Shown here one piece after another: positions 1-6,507 of a DNA stretch of 41,250 bases. This DNA is from Flavobacterium macrobrachii (GTDB taxonomy: Bacteria; Bacteroidota; Bacteroidia; Flavobacteriales; Flavobacteriaceae): assembly GCF_014486675.1 (NCBI RefSeq), contig NZ_JACTAC010000024.1, positions 1-41,250 of the forward strand. Direction: 5' to 3'. Each line of letters opens with the position of its first letter. Positions within the stretch are counted from its first letter, which is position 1. Both the position numbers and the translations under genes were made by a program. Under the pieces are notes generated by a model that was not told where the DNA came from, did not search any database, and saw nothing but the letters and a program-made list of their open reading frames with translations.

Positions 1-4
1 CAGC

Positions 5-114
5 GTATTGGCAATAGTGGGGCTGACAGTTGTAAATTTAACATTAGTAATTCTATTGGGCATTTGTGCAAATGTTGAGCTGACGTTTTTCAAATGCCCC
101 ACCATCGCCAATAC
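5..114. repeat. Long imperfect hairpin, attC-like
   Basis: Positions 5-23 and 96-114 are inverted copies, pairing at 17 of 19 positions (GTATTGGC...GTGGGGC against GCCCCAC...GCCAATAC). A second nested pair, GGGCATTTG at 58-66 and CAAATGCCC at 91-99, is perfect and would compete with the inner part of the outer stem. The element ends seven bases before the GTTAGCGGT boundary of the first cassette-like unit. Its size and fold are like an integron attC site, but the left end is outside the window and the terminal sequence does not match the classical GTTRRRY consensus. Confidence 0.6.
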
Positions 115-172
115 GTAGCCGTTAGCGGTCATTGTAAAGGACGATTCAGAAAATAAAAAGCGTGAACATAAA

Positions 173-730
173 ATGAAATTGGAACCTGAAATAATTGAAA
201 CTCAAAGATTAAAACTGACTGGTTATTCATCTCAGGATATGACTTTTATTTTTGAAAATTTTAGCAGAGACGAAATAAAGAAAATATTAGGGCACCGAAC
301 AGACGAAGATTATCATATTGAAGAATATAAGTACAAAAACGGATATGCATCCTATAATAGGGATTTCATACTTTTTTTGCTTACTGAAAAAACAACTAAA
401 TCAATAATAGGTCGATGTGGACTTCATAATTGGAATAAAGAACATCAGCGCGCAGAAATAGGTTACACTATTTCTGATGAGAATTTTAAAAGAAAAGGAT
501 TGATGACCGAAGCTGTTAGTTCAATTATTGACTATGGCTTTAATGAATTGAAATTACACAGAATCGAAGCCCTTGTTGGAAGTTATAACATTCCTTCTTT
601 GAAAATCATCGAGAACAATTTCTTCATTAAAGAAGGATTATTAAGACAACATTATCTTATAGCAGGCAAATTTGTAGATTCAGTTGTTTATTCACTGTTG
701 CACAATGAATATATTGCCAATAAAAAATGA
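173..730 (+). CDS. GNAT family N-acetyltransferase (RimJ/RimL type)
   Basis: A 185-residue protein with the full Acetyltransf_3-type GNAT fold. The N-terminus has the usual 'IETQRLKL' strand; beta4 is near residues 79-100 (IIGRCGLHNW, AEIGYTI). The acetyl-CoA pyrophosphate loop is FKRKGLMTEA (about 108-117), followed by the LHRIEALV strand and a C-terminal NNFFIKEG segment. Members acetylate amino groups of ribosomal-protein N-termini, antibiotics or other small molecules using acetyl-CoA in the cytosol; the substrate here cannot be told. It is the first gene of cassette-like unit 1, in the same direction as the next gene with a 72-bp gap. The start has no Shine-Dalgarno motif, which is normal for the group. 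Confidence 0.9.
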   Translation: MKLEPEIIETQRLKLTGYSSQDMTFIFENFSRDEIKKILGHRTDEDYHIEEYKYKNGYASYNRDFILFLLTEKTTKSIIGRCGLHNWNKEHQRAEIGYTISDENFKRKGLMTEAVSSIIDYGFNELKLHRIEALVGSYNIPSLKIIENNFFIKEGLLRQHYLIAGKFVDSVVYSLLHNEYIANKK

Positions 731-802
731 TAGAACAACGAACCACTGATAGCTTCCATTAAAGTACGATGCACACAAATCACGATTAAATACAAAGAAA
801 TA

Positions 803-1372
803 ATGCAAGACTTTATAGACCAAGCAAATAAAAATGGTGTAATTCTCCTCGACAAAGGAAGGTGTCAGTTTTGTGGTGCAGACTATCAAAAAGGCATCTT
901 TGACTGTATGGACAATTATAACAATGGACTTCAGCTTTTGGACTTTAATAATTCAGAACATCACATATCAAGATTTTTAAGTGTTGACGCACATGCTTTA
1001 CAACATCCAGAAATTCACGGACAATGGAGCAATCATTTTCATTTGACAAGGTTGAATTTGATACTTGATAAAAAGCAAACTTGGGACTACAAAAAATCTC
1101 CGTTGCTAAGCGACTTTTTGAACGATTATAAACAAAATAGACCTAATGAATTTCTTGTGGTCCCGAAACCATTAGACAGAGGTGAAATTACCGCAAAAGA
1201 CCTGACTAAGGCGACAACAGTAGACGAATGTATTGAACTAATAAAAAAATGGGCGGACGAAGTATATTATTCTTGGAATTCAAGCCATTCAATAGTTTCT
1301 CAAATTGCTGACGGCTTTTTAGACAACAATTACTATGGAAAAACACAAGGCAGAAAAACAACGAACCGCTAA
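803..1372 (+). CDS. DUF5946-like protein with Cys/His motifs
   Basis: A 189-residue soluble protein of unknown function. An N-terminal CxxCG motif (C21, C24) with a further Cys at 35 is followed by the motif SRFLSVDAHALQHPE (about 56-70) and histidines at 72, 78 and 80. That combination resembles the DUF5946 family and would suit metal binding, which is an inference. No signal peptide or membrane segment is visible. The TAA stop lies inside the ACCGCTAAC end sequence of the cassette-like unit, so the coding region runs to the very edge of the unit, as in many integron cassettes. Confidence 0.75.
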   Translation: MQDFIDQANKNGVILLDKGRCQFCGADYQKGIFDCMDNYNNGLQLLDFNNSEHHISRFLSVDAHALQHPEIHGQWSNHFHLTRLNLILDKKQTWDYKKSPLLSDFLNDYKQNRPNEFLVVPKPLDRGEITAKDLTKATTVDECIELIKKWADEVYYSWNSSHSIVSQIADGFLDNNYYGKTQGRKTTNR

Positions 1373-1433
1373 CACGGGTAACTGTTGCACAACCTCAATA
1401 AAAAACTAAAATTTTAAAATATTTATAAAAAGT

Positions 1434-1471
1434 AACCTCTTTAGAAGCTATTTTAAGGAGGTTAGTTTTTT
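1434..1471 (+). terminator. Terminator hairpin in spacer A
   Basis: A 13-bp arm at 1434-1446 (AACCTC...) and its near-complement at 1451-1463 (...GAGGTT) with a 4-nt loop are followed by a T6 tract. It would end transcription from the unit 1 genes. The same structure recurs in spacer B. Confidence 0.7.
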
Positions 1472-1805
1472 AGTTATAATTCAAAGTTGTAAAACTTGGA
1501 GTGCTTACAAACGAGTTTTTTAAGTCTAAAAAGACTGATTTTATAAAAGCCAAGTTCTTTCCTTGTTTTAGGGAAACAACTTGGGTTAAAATGGATGGTT
1601 TTTAATACTCTTGGCGTAAATCCTATTTTCTCTAAATCGATACTGTTGACAAAAGCATCTATGATCCCGACGCTTCGGGAGAACAGGATTGTCCTGACTA
1701 ATAGTGTTTTCTAGACTGCTTACTTGTAGTTGGTTGCGAGCTATTCCTTGTATATGTTGCATCGTTAAAGATAAAAAAACTATAACTTTCTTACAACTAT
1801 TTTAC

Positions 1806-1813
1806 TATATTTG
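1806..1813 (+). promoter_or_regulatory. TAnnTTTG -7 element before alarmone hydrolase gene
   Basis: TATATTTG is a perfect match to the Bacteroidota -7 element and sits about 70 bp before the start codon at 1884. The block around it is conserved in spacer B, so each unit seems to bring its own promoter. A clear TTTG -33 element is not seen. Confidence 0.5.
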
Positions 1814-1848
1814 GTACTAGGATTGTGAAGGTTTTTTCACAGTCTGAC

Positions 1849-2455
1849 GTTAGTGGCAATGCTAGAGTATCAGAATAAATGACATGATTGAATTACAAAG
1901 TAAATATCAAAAAGCTATAAAGTTTGCGGCAAAAAAGCATGCGGACATTAATCAATTAATTCCAGGAACAAACTTGCCTTATGTTGTTCATTTGAGTAAT
2001 GTAGCAATGGAAATTCTGATTGCAGCTCAAAAAACAGAAAAGTTTGATTCTGAATTTGCCGTTCAAGTTGCTTTACTTCATGACATTTTAGAGGATACAG
2101 AAACTACGTTTGATGAAATTGCTAATGAATTTGGGAAAGAAATTGCTCAAGGAGTTTTAGCACTGACAAAAAATTCTAAAATTTCCAAAGAAGAAAGAAT
2201 GGACGATAGTCTAAATCGCATTAAGGAATTGCAAAAAGAAGTTTGGGCTGTGAAATTGGCAGATAGAATAACAAACTTACAAGTTCCACCAGAACATTGG
2301 AGCTTTGAAAAAATTACAGAATATCAAAAACAAGCTGTTCAAATTTATAATTCATTGAAAGGAGGAAATGAATATTTGGAACACAGACTTTGTGAAAAAA
2401 TATCAGACTATTTAAAGTATTGCGTGACAGTTAGCGAATAAGCACAGCCACTAAC
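1849..2455. mobile_element. Cassette-like unit 2 (small alarmone hydrolase gene)
   Basis: The unit starts with GTTAGTGGC (1849-1857) and ends with its exact reverse complement GCCACTAAC (2447-2455). Complementarity extends to 13 of 15 positions (1849-1863 against 2441-2455). The variable bases (AGTGGC) differ from those of unit 1 (AGCGGT), yet agree between the two ends of the same unit, as expected for integron-type cassettes. The unit holds one gene, which ends six bases before the right boundary. Confidence 0.55.
1884..2441 (+). CDS. Small alarmone hydrolase (MESH1-like HD domain)
   Basis: A 185-residue single-domain HD-family protein of the RelA/SpoT hydrolase branch. Expected metal and catalytic residues are visible: H36 (YVVHLSNV), H66-D67 and E70-D71 (LLHDILEDT), D127 and N131 (KLADRITN). 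There is no synthetase, TGS or ACT domain, and the length matches stand-alone MESH1-type enzymes, which remove the 3'-diphosphate from (p)ppGpp in the cytosol. Related enzymes can act on other nucleotides, so the substrate is inferred. It is the sole gene of cassette-like unit 2, unlike the chromosomal RelA/SpoT homologue expected elsewhere. Confidence 0.85.
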   Translation: MIELQSKYQKAIKFAAKKHADINQLIPGTNLPYVVHLSNVAMEILIAAQKTEKFDSEFAVQVALLHDILEDTETTFDEIANEFGKEIAQGVLALTKNSKISKEERMDDSLNRIKELQKEVWAVKLADRITNLQVPPEHWSFEKITEYQKQAVQIYNSLKGGNEYLEHRLCEKISDYLKYCVTVSE

Positions 2456-2516
2456 AGCAGTAACTGTTGCACAACTAGCGTTTTCTCAAATCCATTTGCC
2501 AAAACATAAAATCTTG

Positions 2517-2568
2517 ACCTCGTTTAATCCCGAAGTCTCGGGAGATTTAAAGGAGGTTTGTTTTTTTT
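2517..2568 (+). terminator. Terminator hairpin in spacer B
   Basis: ACCTC (2517-2521) pairs with GAGGT (2553-2557). An inner TTTAA/TTTAAA and a nested CCCGA/TCGGG stem lie between the arms, and T8 follows at 2561-2568. It corresponds to the terminator of spacer A and would end the alarmone hydrolase transcript. Confidence 0.7.
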
Positions 2569-2593
2569 AGTTAAAGTTCAATAACTATTTTAG

Positions 2594-2601
2594 TATATTT
2601 G
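2594..2601 (+). promoter_or_regulatory. TAnnTTTG -7 element before Crp/Fnr gene
   Basis: TATATTTG lies in the block conserved between the two spacers, about 110 bp before the start at 2710. The distance implies a long leader or a second promoter, so the assignment is moderate. Confidence 0.4.
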
Positions 2602-2709
2602 ATGGCAGGATTACTCGGTCTGTTCGCTTTGGCTCGGGTGTGGAGGTTTTTCATGGTCTAACGTTGGTGACAATTTTGCCGAACCGCAGAAACAACTTTA
2701 AAAATAATA

Positions 2710-3282
2710 ATGACAGAAGAAGACAAATTATCTTTATTTTTTAGCAATGAATTTCCTTTTAATAAAGAAGGTTTAGAAGAATTTGTAACTACTTTTGTAA
2801 CTAAATCATACATAAAAGGGGAAATCATTTTAGAAAACGGAACTATTGAAAATGAACTCCGTTTTTTAGACCAAGGCATTATTCGAGAATATTATGCTAC
2901 CAACGACAAGGAAAAAAATATTAATTTTTATACCAATTCAAATTTTATAACCGATTTTTCCTCCTTTACACATTCTACAGCAACAAGAAAGTATCAAGAA
3001 TGTTTGACCGATGTAGATTTGAGGGTTTTATCCAAAGATAAATTCTTGACTTTTACAGACCAATACAAATGTGGAAAACTATTTATTGAAACTATTTTTC
3101 AAAGAATTGTTGTTAATAAAGAAACCGAAGAGTTCAACCATTTTGTAAATACTGCAGAAGAATTGTATCTCGATATTATGAAAAACAAGCCCGATTGGTT
3201 ACTTGAAATTCCACAATATCATATTGCTTCTTATTTGGGAATTACGCCAGAAACATTGAGTAGAATTAGAAAAAGAATTTGA
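2710..3282 (+). CDS. Crp/Fnr family transcriptional regulator
   Basis: A 190-residue protein with an N-terminal cyclic-nucleotide-binding-like beta-roll (about residues 25-115) and a C-terminal helix-turn-helix (IPQYHIASYLGITPETLSRI, about 166-185). The effector-pocket residues of true cAMP receptors are not obvious and there is no N-terminal FNR cysteine cluster, so the signal is unknown. A paralogue with the same HTH layout is encoded at 4295. A perfect FNR-type palindrome lies 5 bp after the stop codon, in front of the MBL-fold gene, so regulation of that neighbour is a reasonable inference. Confidence 0.88.
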   Translation: MTEEDKLSLFFSNEFPFNKEGLEEFVTTFVTKSYIKGEIILENGTIENELRFLDQGIIREYYATNDKEKNINFYTNSNFITDFSSFTHSTATRKYQECLTDVDLRVLSKDKFLTFTDQYKCGKLFIETIFQRIVVNKETEEFNHFVNTAEELYLDIMKNKPDWLLEIPQYHIASYLGITPETLSRIRKRI

Positions 3283-3286
3283 TTTC

Positions 3287-3300
3287 TTGATTTCAATCAA
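3287..3300. promoter_or_regulatory. FNR-type operator TTGAT-N4-ATCAA
   Basis: TTGATTTCAATCAA is a perfect palindromic match to the consensus bound by FNR-type regulators. It lies between a Crp/Fnr gene and the MBL-fold gene. A candidate -7 element (CAACTTTG, 3323-3330) follows, which would centre the box about 40 bp before the transcription start, a usual activator position. Binding by the neighbouring regulator is inferred. Confidence 0.55.
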
Positions 3301-3428
3301 TGGAATCTATTTTAACATTGGGCAACTTTGTACTTTAAATTTAAAACTATTAAATAATGTAAGTACATCATTTAAGAAACGCCACTTTAGTCATAGAAAC
3401 CGGAGCTAATTTTATATTAGTTGACCCA

Positions 3429-4124
3429 ATGCTTGGAAAAAAAGGAACAGCAGGACCCACTTTTACACTTTTCCGTTTCAAGCCACAACGAAATCCGATT
3501 GTAGATTTACCAAGCAATGCAATGGATATCGTTGAAAAAACTACACATTGTTTACTAACGCATTTGCATCCAGACCATTTGGACAAGGAAGCAGAGCATT
3601 TTCTTCGCACTAAACAAATTCCTGTTATTTGTAGCATAAAAGATGAAGCTACATTAAGAAAAAAAGGATTAAACGTTTACCAAACAGTTGATTATTGGAA
3701 AGAAAGCCTTTTTCTAGGAGGAAAAATTCAAGGTATTCCAGCCGTTCACGGTTACGGATTTGTAGCCAAACCAATGGGAAATGTAATGGGTTTTTACATT
3801 GAATTACCAAATGAAAAGTCAATGTATTTAAGCGCAGACACCATTTATACCGAAGATGTGCATAAAGTTCTAACGCAATTAAAACCTGAAATAGCTGTGG
3901 TGGCTTCTGGAACAGCACAATTAGATATTTTTCAACCTTTGTTAATGCGAATGGACGACATTTTAAAATTCGTAAAAAATGCACCAAATCAAGTAATCGC
4001 CAATCATCTAGAAGCTGTAAATCATTGCCCGACAACACGACAACAATTAAAAGTAGAAGTTTCAAAAATTGGACTTTCTGATAAGGTTTTTATTCCAAAT
4101 GATGGAGAAAGTAAAGTCTTTTGA
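3429..4124 (+). CDS. MBL-fold metal-dependent hydrolase, damaged 5' end
   Basis: A metallo-beta-lactamase-fold protein of the UlaG-like (Lactamase_B_2) type. The metal motif THLHPDHLD gives H45, H47, D49 and H50 from this start. Later ligands are probably the His of AVHGYG, the Asp of LSADT and the His of ANHLEA. Homologous-looking sequence continues in frame upstream (HHLRNATLVIETGANFILVD) to 3363, but the only Met in front of it, ATG at 3357, is followed at once by TAA. The full-length form would gain about 22 residues including the first strands of the fold. From the internal Met at 3429 the protein is 231 residues and probably lacks those strands, so the gene may be inactive. Confidence 0.75.
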   Translation: MLGKKGTAGPTFTLFRFKPQRNPIVDLPSNAMDIVEKTTHCLLTHLHPDHLDKEAEHFLRTKQIPVICSIKDEATLRKKGLNVYQTVDYWKESLFLGGKIQGIPAVHGYGFVAKPMGNVMGFYIELPNEKSMYLSADTIYTEDVHKVLTQLKPEIAVVASGTAQLDIFQPLLMRMDDILKFVKNAPNQVIANHLEAVNHCPTTRQQLKVEVSKIGLSDKVFIPNDGESKVF

Positions 4125-4232
4125 TAAACTAAGTACAAATGATTTTATAGAAAAACAGCCAGTAAATTAATGTCATATTTTTTATATCATCAATGATTTG
4201 AAAGGGATTTAAAATTCTACACTTGTAATTGC

Positions 4233-4240
4233 TAACTTTG
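4233..4240 (+). promoter_or_regulatory. TAnnTTTG -7 element before second Crp/Fnr gene
   Basis: TAACTTTG is a perfect -7 match about 55 bp before the ATG at 4295. No good TTTG -33 element is seen at the expected distance. Confidence 0.45.
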
Positions 4241-4294
4241 CAAAGCAGCAAAATATAAATACGAATTATAGAATTAAAGCTTAAGACAAGTACT

Positions 4295-4870
4295 ATGTTT
4301 AAGAAAAATCAACTGTTGGAATACTTAAAACAATACAATTTATTTACAGATAGTGAAATAAATGAATTTATAAGTTTAGCGACTATTTCTACGATAAAAA
4401 AAGGAGATTTTTTCATTAAACAAGATGAAATCTGTACCACGCTTTCCTTCGTGAATTTTGGCATTTTTCGTTCATTCTATTATTCTAATAATGATGAAGA
4501 AATAACCTATTGCTTTACCTTTCCTAATTCGTTATTAGTGGCTTATTCTTCATTTATTACACAGAATAAATCAGAAGAAAATTTACAAGCTTTAACCGAT
4601 TCTGAAATAATTTCAATTTCAAAAAAAGAATTAGAAAACCTTGCGGAATCAAACAATAAATGGTTGAATTTTTTAAAAATAATTGCTGAAAAAGAATATG
4701 TTGAACTCGAAAAATGGATATTTAATCATCAAAAATCCAACGCCCAAAAACGATATGTAGATTTGATAAACAACTATCCACAATTTGTGCAACAAATTCC
4801 ACTTCACTACATAGCTTCCTATCTTGGAATTACTCAAAGACATTTAAGTAGAATAAGAGCATCGATTTAA
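4295..4870 (+). CDS. Crp/Fnr family transcriptional regulator (second)
   Basis: A 191-residue regulator with the same architecture as the one at 2710: an N-terminal cNMP-binding-like beta-roll (about 25-115) and a C-terminal helix-turn-helix (IPLHYIASYLGITQRHLSRI, about 167-186). The HTH halves are very similar while the sensor halves differ, so the pair are diverged paralogues. It lies directly upstream of the short-chain dehydrogenase gene, whose promoter carries an inverted repeat that could be its operator. The effector is unknown. Confidence 0.88.
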   Translation: MFKKNQLLEYLKQYNLFTDSEINEFISLATISTIKKGDFFIKQDEICTTLSFVNFGIFRSFYYSNNDEEITYCFTFPNSLLVAYSSFITQNKSEENLQALTDSEIISISKKELENLAESNNKWLNFLKIIAEKEYVELEKWIFNHQKSNAQKRYVDLINNYPQFVQQIPLHYIASYLGITQRHLSRIRASI

Positions 4871-4882
4871 TTATTAGACAAA

Positions 4883-4905
4883 TGTCCTACTTGAATAGTA
4901 TGACA
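4883..4905. promoter_or_regulatory. Inverted repeat operator candidate at SDR promoter
   Basis: TGTCCTACT (4883-4891) and AGTATGACA (4897-4905) are inverted copies matching at 8 of 9 positions with a 5-bp spacer. The repeat covers the -33 region of the promoter just downstream, a position typical for a repressor. The Crp/Fnr-family gene ending at 4870 is the obvious candidate binder. Confidence 0.45.
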
Positions 4906-4919
4906 GGAGTGTAATTTTG
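4891..4919 (+). promoter_or_regulatory. Bacteroidota promoter of SDR gene
   Basis: TTG at 4891-4893 and TAATTTTG at 4912-4919 are separated by 18 bp, close to the TTTG-N19-TAnnTTTG consensus. The start codon at 4947 leaves a leader of roughly 20 bases. This is one of the clearest promoters in the window. Confidence 0.6.
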
Positions 4920-4946
4920 CACTTCAAATTAAAAATAATTAAATAT

Positions 4947-5555
4947 ATGAAAACAGTAATTTTAATAGGTGCTAATGGGAAAATGGGAAAAGCAGCACTT
5001 ACAGGTTTAGGAAAACACAAAGTGATTACAGCTGGTCGTTCAAAAGACGGTTGCGACTACCAAGTTGACATTACCAGTGAAGAATCTTTGAGAAAATTAT
5101 TCAAGGAGGTTGGTCACTTTGATGCAGTTGTGAATACAGTTGGCGTATGTGAATATGCAACCTTCGAGGAAATGACTGAAGCGCAATGGATGACTACAGT
5201 AATGAGTAAAATGATGGGGCAAATCAATATTGTTAGAATAGGTCAAGAATACATTGCTGATAAAGGTTCCTTTACGCTTATTACAGGTATTCTAAATTTA
5301 AAGCCTATTCCTTTTGCTATTGCAGATGCAACTACAAGTGGTGCCATTGATACCTTTGTAAAATGTGTAGCCTTCGAAATGCCAAGAGGTATTCGTGTAA
5401 ATTCAGTAAATCCAACAGTTTTAGCAGAAGCTTGGGATGTTTATGGCGATATGATGCCAGGATTTCAACCTGTACCAAGTGCATTGGTTGGTAAAGCGTT
5501 TGAGCGCTCGGTTGATGGATTTATTACTGGTCAAGTGATACTTGTTGATGCATAA
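4947..5555 (+). CDS. Short-chain dehydrogenase/reductase, short ~200-aa type
   Basis: A 202-residue Rossmann-fold protein. The N-terminal nucleotide-binding loop is GANGKMG (about residues 8-14) and the usual NTVG strand follows. It fits a compact SDR group of about 200 residues. The classical YxxxK catalytic pair is not evident: the segment after LITGI reads PFAIADATTSGAIDTFV. The ATG at 4947 was chosen over one ten codons upstream because it begins directly with the MKTVILIGANG strand and because the promoter -7 box overlaps the upstream ATG region. Substrate unknown. A strong hairpin terminator follows. Confidence 0.82.
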   Translation: MKTVILIGANGKMGKAALTGLGKHKVITAGRSKDGCDYQVDITSEESLRKLFKEVGHFDAVVNTVGVCEYATFEEMTEAQWMTTVMSKMMGQINIVRIGQEYIADKGSFTLITGILNLKPIPFAIADATTSGAIDTFVKCVAFEMPRGIRVNSVNPTVLAEAWDVYGDMMPGFQPVPSALVGKAFERSVDGFITGQVILVDA

Positions 5556-5567
5556 TTAACAAAAATT

Positions 5568-5610
5568 ACAGCATATAGTCTTTTCAAAAAAGAAATTGAC
5601 TATATGCTGT
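5568..5610 (+). terminator. Strong hairpin after SDR gene
   Basis: ACAGCATATAGTC (5568-5580) and GACTATATGCTGT (5598-5610) form a perfect 13-bp stem with a 17-nt loop. The tail is only weakly T-rich, but the stem is the longest perfect one seen in the window and lies 13 bp after the stop codon. Confidence 0.65.
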
Positions 5611-5632
5611 TTATTATAAAATAAAAAGAAAA

Positions 5633-6421
5633 ATGGAATTAAAACTTTACCAAATTGACGCATTTACAGATACCATTTTTGGTGGAAATCCTGCTTGTGT
5701 GGTGCCTCTTGACAATTGGTTATCAGACGACATTTTGTTGAAAATAACTAAAGAAAATGCCGTTGCAGAAACCGCTTTTTTTGTAGATAAAGGAGAAAAA
5801 ATCCATTTGCGATGGTTTACGCCAGAAATTGAAATGGATTTGTGCGGTCACGCCACACTTGCAACAGCACATTGCTTAAAGACAATTTTAGATTATAAAA
5901 AAGATGAAATTGTTTTCGAAACACTGAGTGGCGACTTAATTGTTAAAGTTGAAGATGGACTATACAAAATGGACTTTCCATCAAGAATGCCTATTGCAGA
6001 TACTTTACCCGAGACAATTTCAAAATCTTTAAATATTCAACCTAAGGAAATTTTAAAATCAAGAGACTATGTTTTGGTTTATGAAAACGAAACAGCAATT
6101 AGAAATATTAAAATTGACCGACAATTGTTTGACCAAATCAACCTTGATCCAGGCGGAATAATTGTAACTGCAATCGGAGATGAATGTGATTTCGTTTCTC
6201 GTTTTTTCACACCGCAAGCATCCATTTTAGAAGATCCTGTAACAGGTTCTGCTCATTGTTCTTTGGTGCCATTTTGGTCAAAAAGACTCGATAAAAAAGT
6301 ACTTTATGGGCAACAAGTTTCGGAACGAATGGGCAAACTATATTGTGAAGACAAAGGTGACCGAGTTATTATTAGCGGAACAGCAAAAACCTATTCTGTT
6401 GGGAACTTTTGGATAGAATAA
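5633..6421 (+). CDS. PhzF family isomerase-like protein
   Basis: A 262-residue PhzF/YddE-type protein with the two-lobed diaminopimelate-epimerase-like fold. Motifs: the N-terminal QIDAFTDTIFGGNPACVV, the catalytic glutamate E46 in NAVAETAFF, DLCGHATLA (about 69-77) and the C-terminal EDPVTGSAHC. The family includes the PhzF isomerase of phenazine synthesis, but no other phenazine gene is present, and most genome-encoded members have no known substrate. Start chosen at the canonical MELKLYQIDAF N-terminus. It sits between the SDR and a GNAT gene on the same strand. Confidence 0.9.
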   Translation: MELKLYQIDAFTDTIFGGNPACVVPLDNWLSDDILLKITKENAVAETAFFVDKGEKIHLRWFTPEIEMDLCGHATLATAHCLKTILDYKKDEIVFETLSGDLIVKVEDGLYKMDFPSRMPIADTLPETISKSLNIQPKEILKSRDYVLVYENETAIRNIKIDRQLFDQINLDPGGIIVTAIGDECDFVSRFFTPQASILEDPVTGSAHCSLVPFWSKRLDKKVLYGQQVSERMGKLYCEDKGDRVIISGTAKTYSVGNFWIE

Positions 6422-6507
6422 AACAGTTTCTTGAAACAACAAAATATCGATTGTCATTGTAACCGACTCGCTTCAAAAATAAAAGAAAATTAAAAAGAAA
6501 ATCAAAA

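Larger units (their letters stand above)
121..1373. mobile_element. Cassette-like unit 1 (GNAT + DUF5946-like genes)
   Basis: The unit starts with GTTAGCGGT (121-129) and ends with its exact reverse complement ACCGCTAAC (1365-1373). The stop codon of the second gene lies inside the end sequence. This matches integron cassettes, where the start of a cassette is complementary to the left core of its own attC site. A degenerate copy of the end sequence (AACAACGAACCACTGATAG, near 733-751, against AACAACGAACCGCTAACAC at the true end) sits between the two genes, suggesting two fused cassettes. No integrase gene is in the window, so mobility is inferred. Confidence 0.5.
1374..1857. repeat. Intercassette spacer copy A
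   Basis: This 484-bp spacer between units 1 and 2 shares ordered blocks with spacer B (2456-2671). These are GTAACTGTTGCACAAC just inside the left edge, an AACCTC/GAGGTT terminator hairpin with a T tract and AGTTA-rich tail, a CCCGA/TCGGG inverted repeat (in a different place in the two copies), AACTATTTTASTATATTTG with a TAnnTTTG element, and a right edge with GTGRAGGTTTTT followed by the GTTRGTG boundary. It contains no convincing gene. Blocks differ in spacing, and spacer A is more than twice as long as B. Confidence 0.65.
2456..2671. repeat. Intercassette spacer copy B
   Basis: A 216-bp spacer with the same ordered blocks as spacer A: GTAACTGTTGCACAAC at the left edge, the terminator, AACTATTTTAGTATATTTG, GTGGAGGTTTTTCA, and a right boundary GTTGGTGAC at 2663-2671. 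No complementary GTCACCAAC was seen downstream, so this spacer appears to be the right end of the cassette-like array, or the end of a third unit has been lost. Confidence 0.6.

Noticed and set aside
1..2671. Classical integron with integrase
   Set aside because: No tyrosine-recombinase gene is in the window and the boundary cores do not match GTTRRRY, so only a cassette-like arrangement is claimed.
2658..2879. Reverse-strand frame opposite the first Crp/Fnr gene
   Set aside because: It overlaps a well-supported gene and has no recognisable domain; treated as a shadow.
4917..4946. Upstream ATG for the SDR gene
   Set aside because: It lies at the edge of the -7 promoter element, so it would not be in the transcript.
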